A stretch of DNA of 64,000 nucleotides from Mycobacterium barrassiae (GCF_025822765.1 NZ_JACKUK010000026.1:62001-126000); one strand, 5' to 3'. Shown: positions 20,245-29,266, numbered from the stretch's first letter. Program-made: numbers and translations. Notes: generated from the letters alone by a model not told the origin.

Positions 20245-21406
20245 ATGTCTGAACTGTTTCCGGACTACCACTCTCCGTGGGAAACCGATGACCAGCGGCT
20301 CCTTCGCAAACGCGCGGCGGCGTTCTTCCGTATAGAAGTCACGCCCAATCAGGAACGCTGGGCCGAACAGCATCAGGTTGATCGCGAGTTCTGGAATAAG
20401 GCAGGCGCCGCAGGCCCGCTCTGTCCGGAGCTACCGGATGAATACGGCGGCGCTGACGGCAATTTCGGTCACGAGGCGGTAATTCAGCACGAACTCAGTT
20501 TCTCCGGAGAACTCGGCGTTCGGCTTCAACGCACATTCCACGATCTGCACACATTACATCTACGCGTTCGGCAAGGAGGAGCAGAAGTCGCGCTGGCTGC
20601 CGCAGGTGACGACGGGCGAGGGGGTGCTCGCTATCGCGATGACCGAGCCCGGCACCGGCTCGGATCTACAGGCGGTGCGCACCACCGCCGTTCGTGACGG
20701 CGACGATTACGTGATCAACGGGTCGAAGACGTTCATCATTAACGGATCCCATTGCGATCTGTTGATTGTCGTGGCGAAGACCGACCCCAACCAGGGCGCC
20801 AAGGGGATCTCGTTGTTCGTCGTCGAGACCAACGGTCAGACCGGGTTCGAACGTGGCCGGCTACTGCACAAGATCGGCCAGCATGGGCAGGACACCCGCG
20901 AGCTGGCATTCACCGATATGCGCGTGCCGGCCCGAAATCTCCTGGGTGGGGTGGAGGGCCAGGGTTTCTACCAGCTGATGAAGCAACTCCCTCGGGAGCG
21001 GCTGAGCATCGCGGTCGGCGGCGTCGCTACGGCTGAGGCCGCCCTGCTGGAAGCGGTCAAGTACGCCAAGGAGCGCAGGGCGTTTGGCAGGCCCATCCTC
21101 GACTACCAGAACACCAAATTCGTTCTGGCCGAATGCAAGGCCGATGTCCTGGCCGGCAAGACCCTGATCGATCACTGCATCGGGCGATACTTGAACGGCA
21201 CTCTCGACGCGTCAACCGCGTCGATGGCCAAGATCTGGGTGAGCGACATGCAATGCAAGGTCATCGACAAATGCCTGCAGATCTTCGGCGGCTACGGCTA
21301 CATCATGGAATACCCCATCGCGCGGATGTACGCCGACGCACGAGTGCAAAAGATCTACGGCGGCACCAATGAGATCTTGAAAGAACTCGTTGGCCGCGAG
21401 CTCTGA
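20245..21406 (+). pseudogene. Acyl-CoA dehydrogenase, frameshifted
   Basis: Two frames together make a full-length acyl-CoA dehydrogenase (about 386 aa). The first frame runs from ATG 20245 ('MSELFPDYHSPWE') to about 20518, where one extra base lies in GGCGTTCGGC. From there the +1 frame reads 'FGFNAHSTICTHYIYAFG' then 'KEEQKSRWLPQV' and continues through 'MTEPGTGSDLQAV', 'YVINGSKTFIING', 'QIFGGYGYIMEYP' and 'IYGGTNEILKELVGREL'. Every FAD/substrate motif of the second part is intact, so the lesion is recent or a sequencing error. Fourth gene of the operon starting at 16966. Confidence 0.87.
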
Positions 21407-21431
21407 TCACCGCCACACGGCGTACGCGAAA

Positions 21432-22061
21432 CTATCCGCGGGTCGGCGCGTAAAGCGTGTTCCACACGATGCCGGCATATGCCTCCGCCAGCCGATCCTG
21501 GCTTGAGCCGGCCTCTGCGCGCAGCATCCGGTGCAGGCCGCGTTCGGCCATCCATTGCAGCCAGTACGCGGTTTCGGCTGCGGGCAAGGACGGGTCGATG
21601 AACCCGCCGGACTGCCCGGTCTCGATGTGTGTCCGCAGCCCGTCGATGTAGCGGCGCATGGCGTCATCGACGGCCTCGCGCACGCCGTGGTCGGTGCCGA
21701 TGGCTTCGTGGGTGGCGGCCATCAGCTCAGGATGTGCACGGTAGGCCTCCACGATCCGTTCCAGCGCGACGTGCACGTCCTTCTTGGTAGCTGTGCCGTC
21801 CAGCGACCACCACCCCTGCGCCGCATCGAGGATGACCTGAGTGAATTCTGCGTACCAGGTGCGCAGCAGGTTGGTCTTGTCCACGAAGTAGGCGTAGAAC
21901 GTGGAGCGCGATATCCCGGCCTCGGCAACGACGCCGGCGACGCCGATGTCCGCGTATGTCGCTCCCGACCGCAGCTGCCGTTCGATAACCGACAGCACGC
22001 GTGCGCGCAGCTCGTCGCGACGCGCCTGACCGGTTTTTTGAGCGGTGTCCGCGGCTGTCAT
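21432..22061 (-). CDS. TetR-family transcriptional regulator
   Basis: 209 aa. N-terminal HTH 'GATYADIGVAGVVAEAGISRSTFYAYFVDKTNLL' region is classic TetR; the C-terminal helical domain would bind a ligand, plausibly an acyl-CoA. Lies 15 bp after the acyl-CoA dehydrogenase stop on the same strand, so the two are probably one transcript. The long inverted repeat at 23278-23315 before that operon is the likely operator. Confidence 0.92.
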   Translation of the reverse strand: MTAADTAQKTGQARRDELRARVLSVIERQLRSGATYADIGVAGVVAEAGISRSTFYAYFVDKTNLLRTWYAEFTQVILDAAQGWWSLDGTATKKDVHVALERIVEAYRAHPELMAATHEAIGTDHGVREAVDDAMRRYIDGLRTHIETGQSGGFIDPSLPAAETAYWLQWMAERGLHRMLRAEAGSSQDRLAEAYAGIVWNTLYAPTRG

Positions 22062-22075
22062 GCCCTCACGCTAAA

Positions 22076-23230
22076 TCAGAAGGAGATGCTCTGGCGCGAG
22101 AGAACGTCCTTGGCGATCACGCGCTTCTGGATCTCGGCTGTTCCGTCGGCAACGAGGTAGGCCATCACGTCGCGGAAGCGTTGCTGCAGTGGAAATTCGG
22201 TGGCGTAGCCGAGGTTGCCGTGGATTCTCATCGCGGCTTCGATCGCGTCTTTGGCGACCGTGGGGGGCCACCACTTGCTCATCGAGGCCAGTGAGGTGTG
22301 CGGCTTGCCCTGTTCACGCAGCCACAGTGCGCGATAGCACAGCCACCGCGCCGCTTCCAGATAGGTGGCATGCTCGGCGAGGGGGAACGAGACGCCTTGG
22401 TAGTCCGCGATTGGTTTGCCGAAGGCCTGCCGCTGTGTCGCATAGACAGCGGCTTCGTCGAGGCTGGCCTGAGCGGCTCCGAGGCACATCAGGCCGAGCG
22501 CGGCGCGGCTGAAGTCGAAGTGACTCATCACGGCACGGAACCCTCGGCCGGGTTCGCCGATCAGGTGTGACGTGGGGACGAAAACCTCGTCGAGATGGAT
22601 CGACCCCCATCCCAGCGGCAGACAGCCCATCCCGGGCATGTGGTGCACGCTGACCTTCTCCTGATCGAGGGGGACCAGGAAGCAGCTGACGCCTTTCGCC
22701 CCAACGGTTCCGGGCTCCCGCGCATAGATCAGCGCCGCAGACGAATGCATGGCCCACGAGATCGCGGTCTTCTCTCCCGTCAGCTGCCATCCGCCGTCGA
22801 CCGGCCGCGCGACCGTTTTCAGGCCGCCCGCATCAGAGCCCGAGCCCGGTTCGGTCAGGGCGATTGCGACGTTTTCCCGACCTTCGATCATCGCGGGTAG
22901 ATAGCGCTGTCGCACTTCGTCCGTCCCGTGCATCAGCTGTGAGCCGATGAGTCCGATCTGCACGGGCGCAGACGCGACGTTGACGTCGCCATAGGCGAGT
23001 GTTTCGGTCGCAAGCCCGAGCATGACCGGATCCTCTTCGCCGGTCCCGCCGTATTCCTCCGGCAACCCGATTCCCAGCACGCCGAGCTCGCCGAGCTGCC
23101 GCAAGATGTCGAAGGGAAATTCTGTCGACGCCGCACGGTCGCGATAACCCGGCAGCAAAACCTTGCGCGAGAACTCCCCGAGGGTCTGCTGGAACGCTGC
23201 CTGATCAGGCGTGAACTCGAAGGAAATCAT
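22076..23230 (-). CDS. Acyl-CoA dehydrogenase
   Basis: 384 aa. 'ALTEPGSGSDAGGL' (FAD/substrate motif), 'GGWQLTGEKTAISWA', and C-terminal 'RIHGNLGYATEFPLQQRFRD' with 'IQKRVIAKDVLSR'. The start is ATG 23230, preceded by GGAGG; the frame is open 54 bases further up, into the operator region, but nothing there looks coding. First gene of a two-gene operon with the TetR regulator. Confidence 0.9.
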   Translation of the reverse strand: MISFEFTPDQAAFQQTLGEFSRKVLLPGYRDRAASTEFPFDILRQLGELGVLGIGLPEEYGGTGEEDPVMLGLATETLAYGDVNVASAPVQIGLIGSQLMHGTDEVRQRYLPAMIEGRENVAIALTEPGSGSDAGGLKTVARPVDGGWQLTGEKTAISWAMHSSAALIYAREPGTVGAKGVSCFLVPLDQEKVSVHHMPGMGCLPLGWGSIHLDEVFVPTSHLIGEPGRGFRAVMSHFDFSRAALGLMCLGAAQASLDEAAVYATQRQAFGKPIADYQGVSFPLAEHATYLEAARWLCYRALWLREQGKPHTSLASMSKWWPPTVAKDAIEAAMRIHGNLGYATEFPLQQRFRDVMAYLVADGTAEIQKRVIAKDVLSRQSISF

Positions 23231-23277
23231 TCGGGTGCCTCCAATGCGGGCGACAAGGACCCCGCTCGCGGTCACTG

Positions 23278-23315
23278 TACACATGAGTCTGGATGTACGT
23301 CCAGACTCATGTGTA
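23278..23315. promoter_or_regulatory. Long perfect inverted repeat, probable TetR operator
   Basis: Arms TACACATGAGTCTGGA (23278-23293) and TCCAGACTCATGTGTA (23300-23315), perfect over 16 bp, with a 6-base centre TGTACG. It lies 48 bp upstream of the acyl-CoA dehydrogenase/TetR operon start and 87 bp before the divergent hydrolase gene. Size and placement fit an autoregulatory TetR operator, possibly binding two dimers. Confidence 0.75.
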
Positions 23316-23340
23316 GCACGGTCGAGGCCTTGACTACTTC

Positions 23341-23350
23341 GGTCTGACCA
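23341..23350. promoter_or_regulatory. GntR-type operator before hydrolase/SDR operon
   Basis: GGTCTGACCA preceded by TTC and followed by TTTTAATG; core identical to 31321 and 56624. Lies 53 bp before the ATG at 23403. Matches the TGGTnnnACCA pattern bound by FadR-subfamily GntR proteins. Confidence 0.65.
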
Positions 23351-23402
23351 TTTTAATGTTGCCTATGTTTCCAAATCCGGCGTCTGTAGCTGGACGGCTC
23401 TG

Positions 23403-24299
23403 ATGGCGCCCGAAACGCTCTCCTACCGTTCTGCGGACGGTAGGAAACTCGCCGGCTACCGTTGGAACCCGCCCGCGGACCATGCAGTTGAGGGCGCCGT
23501 CGTACTCGTTCATGGCATGGGCGAGCACCTTCGCCGATACGACCACGTCGCCGAGGCGCTCACCGCGGCAGGGTTTGCGGTTTACGGACACGATCACCGC
23601 GGACACGGCGCCTCGCTGACCGGGAACAGCGAACCCGGCCACCTCGGACCCAACGGGTGGCAGGCACTTGTCGACGAACTGGGCTTGGCGGTGACGCGGG
23701 CGCGGTCAGCCTATCCGGACTTGCCCCTGACGATTGTTGCCCACAGCATGGGCTCGTTTGCCACCCAACAGTTCTTGCTGGACCATGGTTCGGAAGTCGA
23801 CGCAGTCGCCCTGACCGGGACAGCGGCGCTCGACCTCTTGGAACCGGCGTTAGATCTATCCAAAGACCTGGATCTGTCCGACTTCAATGCATCGTTCCAA
23901 CCCGCGCGCACTGATTTCGACTGGTTGTCCCGCGACGATGCCGTCGTGGAGGCATACCTCGCAGATCCATTGTGCGGATTCGGTATTGACGCCGTGTCGG
24001 CCAAAGACATGTTCGCAGGGGCTCGACGACTCGCCGGCCCCGATCAGATGTCGGGCGTCCCCTCCGACCTTCCCCTGTATATCGCAGTGGGTAGCAGGGA
24101 CCCCGTCAATGGCGGACTGACCCTGCTCTGGCCGCTCGTAGACCGTTATCGCGCTGCCGGACTTGACGATGTGACCGTCCGCGTTTATGACGACGGTAGG
24201 CACGAGATCCTCAACGAGACCAATCGCTCCGAAGTGATCGACGACCTCGTGCAATGGCTGCACCGTGTATCAACTACCGGGAGGACCGATCATGGTTGA
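23403..24299 (+). CDS. Alpha/beta hydrolase, monoacylglycerol-lipase-like
   Basis: 298 aa serine hydrolase of the Hydrolase_4 / lysophospholipase group. 'LVHGMGEHLRRYDHVAEAL' and 'YGHDHRGHGAS' are typical of the family; nucleophile Ser in 'AHSMGS', acid Asp in 'VGSRDPVNGG', His in 'DGRHEILNE'. Signal peptide not seen, so cytoplasmic. Its stop lies 8 bases inside the next SDR gene. In this context it may hydrolyse an ester or lactone entering the pathway; substrate unknown. Confidence 0.88.
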   Translation: MAPETLSYRSADGRKLAGYRWNPPADHAVEGAVVLVHGMGEHLRRYDHVAEALTAAGFAVYGHDHRGHGASLTGNSEPGHLGPNGWQALVDELGLAVTRARSAYPDLPLTIVAHSMGSFATQQFLLDHGSEVDAVALTGTAALDLLEPALDLSKDLDLSDFNASFQPARTDFDWLSRDDAVVEAYLADPLCGFGIDAVSAKDMFAGARRLAGPDQMSGVPSDLPLYIAVGSRDPVNGGLTLLWPLVDRYRAAGLDDVTVRVYDDGRHEILNETNRSEVIDDLVQWLHRVSTTGRTDHG

Positions 24300-25092
24300 C
24301 GAGACCGGGGCCGGACTGCCCGCCCCCAAGGATCTCGACGCCTCCTCCGCACTGATCGTGGGCGGCACCGCGGGCATCGGGTTCGCCTCAGCCCGGGCCC
24401 TGGTGCAGGCGGGTGTGCCGCGGATAGTCGTCTCCGGTCGCAATGCAGAACGCGGCGAGCTCGCCGCGAAGTCGCTCGCCGAACTGGGCGCAGCCGCATC
24501 CTTCGTCGGCGGTGACGCCACTGATCCCGCGTCCGCGGCGGCCGTGGCTGCACAAGCCGACGAAATCCTCGGGGGTGTCGACATCCTCATGTGCAGCACC
24601 GCCGCCGACGTCCGGCCCGAACTGTTCATCAACATTCCGACTACCGACATCAGCAGGTGGCTCACCCAGCTCGCGCTTCCGTCGATGCATATGGCGAGCT
24701 CGGTGCTTCCCGGGATGCGGAGCCGGCGCGGCGGCGTCATCGTGAATGTGGCGTCGGACGCCGGGAAAATCGCGACACCGGGAGAGGCCGTCATCGGCGC
24801 ATCCAAAGCCGCCATCATGATGTTCACGCGAACGATCGCGATCGAGGAGAAGCGTTACGGCATTCGCGCAAACGTGTTGACGCCGTCGCTCGTGCACGGA
24901 ACCGCTTCAACCGAACGCATCACGACCGAAGGATTCAGCGCCAAGCTGTTCGCAGCCGCGGCCCGTCAGGCCGCCCTTGGGGTACCGACAGCCGACGACG
25001 TCGCCGCACTGGCGGTGTTCCTCTGCGGTGCAGGGGCTGCCAAACTGACCGGCCAGGCAATCAGCGTCAACGGCGGCATCTCCGCGGCGTAG
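24292..25092 (+). CDS. SDR lacking the catalytic tyrosine
   Basis: 266 aa. Rossmann motif 'VGGTAGIGFASA', Ser region 'IVNVASDAG', and C-terminal 'LTGQAISVNGGISAA'. At the YxASK position it reads 'VIGASKAAI', so the Tyr is replaced by Ile while Lys is kept. Either a non-classical acid supplies the proton or the protein has lost dehydrogenase activity. GGGAGGA precedes ATG 24292, which overlaps the hydrolase 3' end. Confidence 0.82.
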   Translation: MVDETGAGLPAPKDLDASSALIVGGTAGIGFASARALVQAGVPRIVVSGRNAERGELAAKSLAELGAAASFVGGDATDPASAAAVAAQADEILGGVDILMCSTAADVRPELFINIPTTDISRWLTQLALPSMHMASSVLPGMRSRRGGVIVNVASDAGKIATPGEAVIGASKAAIMMFTRTIAIEEKRYGIRANVLTPSLVHGTASTERITTEGFSAKLFAAAARQAALGVPTADDVAALAVFLCGAGAAKLTGQAISVNGGISAA

Positions 25093-25135
25093 GGTGGCCG
25101 ACGTGGTGGATGGCCGGGTCGCGGGCACGCCTTCG

Positions 25136-26116
25136 TCACATCCGGACGACGAGCTTTCCCGTGGAGCTGCCCGACTCCATCGCGGTGTGGGCCTGCGTAA
25201 TTTCGTCGAAGCTGTAGACACGGTGGATAGGCACGGTCGCGTCGCCGGCGGCCACTTCATCCAGAAATCTCTGCAGTACGGATTTCGGTAGGTCGCCCGC
25301 GTCTCCGGAGTAGGTGCTGAGCCGGACGCCACGCGGGATGTAGTCGACCGGATAAAACTCTTTCACAATCCATTCATTTGACAGCATTCCGGCGAAGCAC
25401 ACGACTCCGTGGACACGCGTCGACCGCAAGGTGTCCCGCAGGGTCGGGGCGCCGACGAGTTCTAGAGCCGTGTCGACGCCGTCGGGAATGATGTCGCGGA
25501 CGTCGAGGGCCACCTCGCCGCGGTCGATGAGTACGTGGTCGACGCCAATGCCGGTGAGGGCTGCCGTCTTGTCTGGGTTACGCGTGGTCGACAGCACCGT
25601 CATGTTGCGTTGCTTCGCAAGGATTGCCGTGGTCATGCCGACTGACGAGGTACCGCCGCGAATGAGGATGGAATGGCGCGGTTGCGCTGCCAAGCCGACG
25701 GTCAGGCAGCCGTAGGACGTTTGCAGCATTTCGGGGACCGCGCCGAGAACGGCCCATTCCAAAGCACTTTCGAAGGCGATCACCTGCGCGGCCGGCACGC
25801 AGGTGTATTCGGCGTAGCCACCATCGAATGAACGGCCCATGCCCCCCATCATGGCGGCTACCTGCTGGCCGGCCCTGAATTCGCCGCCGGGGCACTGATC
25901 GACAACGCCCGTGGCCTCGATTCCGGGTACGCGGGGGAACGTGACTCCCTCGGCGAGGCCGAGGCGGGTATGCAACTCGGACCGGTTGAGTCCGAACGCT
26001 TCTACCCTGATGCGAACCCACCCCGGCGGCGGAGTAGGTATCGGGATTTCCCGTATGCGCATCGCCTCCGGTGGCCCGGGTGCGTCGAGGACGACCGCAC
26101 GCATGGTGCGCCTCAT
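25136..26116 (-). CDS. Zinc-independent quinone oxidoreductase / MDR family
   Basis: 326 aa medium-chain reductase. 'GLNRSELHTRLG', 'PRVPGIEATGVV', and cofactor loop 'IRGGTSSVGMTTAILAK' with 'TTRNPDK' after it, which favours NADPH. The Cys/His zinc ligands of alcohol dehydrogenases are absent. The start may be ATG 26116 or 26104. It lies 17 bp after the MenB-like gene as the last gene of the luxR-luxR-menB-qor operon. Probably reduces an activated double bond or quinone; substrate unknown. Confidence 0.88.
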   Translation of the reverse strand: MRRTMRAVVLDAPGPPEAMRIREIPIPTPPPGWVRIRVEAFGLNRSELHTRLGLAEGVTFPRVPGIEATGVVDQCPGGEFRAGQQVAAMMGGMGRSFDGGYAEYTCVPAAQVIAFESALEWAVLGAVPEMLQTSYGCLTVGLAAQPRHSILIRGGTSSVGMTTAILAKQRNMTVLSTTRNPDKTAALTGIGVDHVLIDRGEVALDVRDIIPDGVDTALELVGAPTLRDTLRSTRVHGVVCFAGMLSNEWIVKEFYPVDYIPRGVRLSTYSGDAGDLPKSVLQRFLDEVAAGDATVPIHRVYSFDEITQAHTAMESGSSTGKLVVRM

Positions 26117-26133
26117 GTCTTCATCACCTCGAG

Positions 26134-27054
26134 CTAAAAGTAACGAGGGAACGGCGACCAGTCCGGGTTGCGCTTTTCCAGGAATGCGTCGCGGCCCTCG
26201 ACCGCTTCGTCAGTCATGTACGCCAATCGTGTTGCCTCACCGGCGAATAGCTGCTGGCCGACCAGTCCGTCATCGATCATGTTGAACGAGTACTTCAGCA
26301 TACGGATCGCCTGGGGGGACTTGCCGTTGATTGCCGCCGCCCACTGCAAGCCAACGGATTCCAGGTCGGCGTGGTCGATCACCGCGTTGACCGCGCCCAT
26401 TTGATGCATTTCTTCGGCGGTGTACGTGCGGCCGAGGAAGAAGATCTCGCGCGCAAACTTCTGGCCGACCTGCCTGGCCAGATAGGCGCTGCCGTAGCCG
26501 CCGTCGAAACTGCCGACGTCGGCGTCGGTCTGCTTGAATCGCGCGTGCTCGCGGCTCGCCAACGTCAGGTCGCAGGTCGCGTGCAGGCTGTGTCCCCCGC
26601 CCGCGGCCCAGCCATTGATCAGACAAATCACGATCTTGGGCATAAACCGGATCAGCCGCTGCACCTCGAGGATGTGCAGCCGCCCCGCCCTCGCCGTATC
26701 AACCGTGTCGGCACTCTCTCCGGATGCATACTGATAGCCGCTACGGCCCCGGATACGTTGGTCTCCACCGGAACAGAACGCCCAGACGCCGTCTTTCGGA
26801 GACGGTCCGTTGCCGGTCAGCAGCACCACTCCGACGTCGTGCGAGGTGCGGGCGTGGTCGACGACGCGGTAGAGCTCGTCAACGCCGTGTGGGCGGAATG
26901 CGTTACGCACCTCGGGCCGGTTGAACGCGACGCGCACCGTTGGCTGCGGCTTCCCGTCGACAACATGGCGGTGGTACGTGATGTCGGTCAGGCCGGCGAA
27001 CCCGTCAACAGACTCCCAATCCGAGGCATTAAAAGGGTTGTTGTTCAACGTCAT
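26134..27054 (-). CDS. MenB-like crotonase (1,4-dihydroxy-2-naphthoyl-CoA synthase family)
   Basis: 306 aa. Strikingly like mycobacterial MenB as I remember it: 'LTDITYHRHV', 'FNRPEVRNAFRPH', 'GNGPSPKDGVWAFCSGGDQ', 'QTDADVGSFDGGYGSAYLA' and the end 'RNPDWSPFPRYF'. MenB closes a ring on a CoA thioester; related BadI runs the reverse type of reaction and opens one. No other menaquinone gene lies here and it is co-transcribed with two LuxR regulators (ATGA overlap with the second) and a reductase. It may be a catabolic paralogue rather than the housekeeping enzyme. Confidence 0.88.
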   Translation of the reverse strand: MTLNNNPFNASDWESVDGFAGLTDITYHRHVVDGKPQPTVRVAFNRPEVRNAFRPHGVDELYRVVDHARTSHDVGVVLLTGNGPSPKDGVWAFCSGGDQRIRGRSGYQYASGESADTVDTARAGRLHILEVQRLIRFMPKIVICLINGWAAGGGHSLHATCDLTLASREHARFKQTDADVGSFDGGYGSAYLARQVGQKFAREIFFLGRTYTAEEMHQMGAVNAVIDHADLESVGLQWAAAINGKSPQAIRMLKYSFNMIDDGLVGQQLFAGEATRLAYMTDEAVEGRDAFLEKRNPDWSPFPRYF

Positions 27055-28127
27055 CCGCTATGCCGTAGCGATCCGGTCCTGGCTTCCATGTAGAGGGCGA
27101 TCGCCTCCGACCGGTTGATCGCACCTATCTTCCGAAGGATTCGTTTCACGTGTGTCTTCACCGTTTCGACGGTGATCACAAGTTCGTCGGCGATCGCGGC
27201 GTTGGATGCGCCCAGCACGAGCCGTTCGAACACCTGACGTTCGCGGTTCGACAGCGCCGCCGCCAACGTCGAATCCGGCGCGATGGTCGGCGGCTCGCCA
27301 CGGTTGTCGTACTCGACATCAAGACTGATCGCGGCCGCGGCGATGCGGTCGGCTTCCTCTGTCAGCCGCGCCGCCGCACGGGCGATCGAGGTGCGCTGTC
27401 GTTGCACGCGTTCGGTGTTCAGCATTCGCTCATGAAGCAGCGAATAGGCAGCGGCGAACGTACCCAAAAGATCGATATCCCGGGCGGAAACGCCGCCTTC
27501 GTGACGGCTGACGTGGAGTAGGCCGACCACCATCGAATCGGCGACCACCGGGGCGACGAGATAGTCGGCGGAGCCGAGCAATTCGCGGTAGCCCGGCGCC
27601 GGCGGCGCGTCGTCGACATTCGTGCGAATGGCGTCGCGCATTCGCACACACTGTCGCTCGGCCACGCATCCACGACGCTTGATCACAGTTGGACCACGGA
27701 GACTGGCGTCGGATTCCTCGACGAGGAATACGTCGTCCTCGACCAGCGACAGTAACGCCTTGTCGAAAGCGAGCCCGTCACACAGCTCTATGCAGGCTTG
27801 CCGGCCAAGCCCTTGCAGCGAGCCGGCCTTCTTCATCCTGCGGATGCCTGCGGTCAACGCTCGCACCACGTTGCTCGTGTGGCTGCCGAGCAAAACGCGC
27901 GCGTCCACCTGGGCCTTGAGAAATTCGGTGAAAGAGCCGTGCCCGGTCCGCGGTGTGGCCTCGACGCCAACGTTGCGGTCGCCAGACAACAGCCGACGGG
28001 TCGTGGTGGCGGCCATCTCAATGGCTTCGTCCAACGTCATCGCAACCTCAGACCGGGAGATGCCGAAGGCGGTGCACAGCTTCTCGTCGAGCTCGTTGAG
28101 CCTGGCCACGATCTCGCGGGCGTTCAT
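27051..28127 (-). CDS. LuxR-family regulator, second gene of pair 2
   Basis: 358 aa. N-terminal helical region, central GAF-like domain ('SADYLVAPVVADSMVVGLLHVSRH'), C-terminal LuxR HTH ('LSNRERQVFERLVLGASN', 'TVETVKTHVKRILRKIGAINRSEAIALYMEA'). ATG 28127 overlaps the previous regulator's stop (ATGA); its own stop overlaps the MenB-like start (ATGA). Paralogue of 9710-10606, with 'GAINRSEAIA' against 'GAVNRSDAVA' at the end of the HTH. Confidence 0.88.
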   Translation of the reverse strand: MNAREIVARLNELDEKLCTAFGISRSEVAMTLDEAIEMAATTTRRLLSGDRNVGVEATPRTGHGSFTEFLKAQVDARVLLGSHTSNVVRALTAGIRRMKKAGSLQGLGRQACIELCDGLAFDKALLSLVEDDVFLVEESDASLRGPTVIKRRGCVAERQCVRMRDAIRTNVDDAPPAPGYRELLGSADYLVAPVVADSMVVGLLHVSRHEGGVSARDIDLLGTFAAAYSLLHERMLNTERVQRQRTSIARAAARLTEEADRIAAAAISLDVEYDNRGEPPTIAPDSTLAAALSNRERQVFERLVLGASNAAIADELVITVETVKTHVKRILRKIGAINRSEAIALYMEARTGSLRHSG

Positions 28128-29266
28128 GGCGTTGCTCCGGCGTCGACGGCGGCGATGCCGGCGTAGACCGCGACCGCCGCTGCCCTGCTGGGCGTATGAA
28201 GCTTCCTGGCAATGTGTTTCAGATGTGACTTCACTGTGCCTTCGGAGATCACCAGGCACCGGGCGATCTGCGCGTTGGTGGCCCCCGTCGCCACATATGA
28301 CATGATCTCTCGTTCGCGGGCAGTCAACGACGGCACAGCCGGTCGATCGTGTCGGTCATGATCGTCGTGTCGTTGTCCCGGCACCGGCCACACCGCCGAA
28401 CGGGTGGGTCGTCTGAGCAGCTCGTCGACCTCCGAGCGCAGATTGTCGACCTCGGTGCGTTGTTGGGCGGCCTTTTCCTCGAGCGCAGCGCTCTCGAATG
28501 CCACCGCCAGGCACTCGGCAAAGGCCTCCAACTGGTCGAGGTGGTCCGTGGTCACCGCTGCCTCATGGTCGGGCCGGTCCGCATGCAGCATCCCAATTGC
28601 CCTGCCCTGCAATGTGATCGGCGCCGCGACATACCCGCGGCAGCCAGAGACGTCGACGATCTCCTTGAACGTGCGCTTGTCCTCCTTCGGTGACGACACC
28701 AGGGCTCCGCATCGTTTGCGGATCAGTTCCGTCTCGAGCGGAGCGTCCGCCAGCTGGATGTGGGCACCGTGGACCCAATCGAGGAACGGTCGCGAGTAGG
28801 AGTCGACCTTCTTGTCATCGATATACAGATGCTGGGGCCGCCACACCGACCCTCGCACGGTGGAGATCATTGTCCGTGCGAAGCCGAATTCACGGCTGAG
28901 CACCAGCGGTGCGGCGTAGATCATCTCCCGCGGAGACAAGCCCTGAAGGCCCGCAAGGGCGCGACGGATCTCCGACATGCACCTCATCCGTCGAGTCAGA
29001 TCCTCGTCAAGCAGGTCACATCGCACCTTCAGGACCGAGATCAGCAGTTCTGCGGTCGCCGCCAGATCGTCGGCGGGCTCCTCCGCCAGGGCGATACGCT
29101 GCTCCAGGCGCCGGCTCAACTCGTCCAACGTGCATGCCAGCGCGGCCATCTGAACCTCGGAAGGTGGTAACCCGAGTTGTTCATTCACAGCCGCCACGAC
29201 GTGGTACGCGCGCTCCACCGCGGTCGAAGCCGGGGTATTTGGGACCACCGTCATCTGCGTAGTCAT
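28124..29266 (-). CDS. LuxR-family regulator with GAF-like domain, first gene of pair 2
   Basis: 380 aa. GAF-like region with 'REFGFARTMISTVRGSVWRP' and 'GYVAAPITLQGRAIGMLHADR', a predicted coiled coil ('EEKAAQQRTEVDNLRSEVDEL') and a LuxR HTH ('LTAREREIMSYVATGATN', 'SEGTVKSHLKHIARKL'). ATG 29266 follows GGGAGGGG; an upstream in-frame start at 29302 is less likely. Paralogue of 10603-11544. A GntR-type dyad lies 43 bp upstream of the start. Confidence 0.87.
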   Translation of the reverse strand: MTTQMTVVPNTPASTAVERAYHVVAAVNEQLGLPPSEVQMAALACTLDELSRRLEQRIALAEEPADDLAATAELLISVLKVRCDLLDEDLTRRMRCMSEIRRALAGLQGLSPREMIYAAPLVLSREFGFARTMISTVRGSVWRPQHLYIDDKKVDSYSRPFLDWVHGAHIQLADAPLETELIRKRCGALVSSPKEDKRTFKEIVDVSGCRGYVAAPITLQGRAIGMLHADRPDHEAAVTTDHLDQLEAFAECLAVAFESAALEEKAAQQRTEVDNLRSEVDELLRRPTRSAVWPVPGQRHDDHDRHDRPAVPSLTAREREIMSYVATGATNAQIARCLVISEGTVKSHLKHIARKLHTPSRAAAVAVYAGIAAVDAGATP

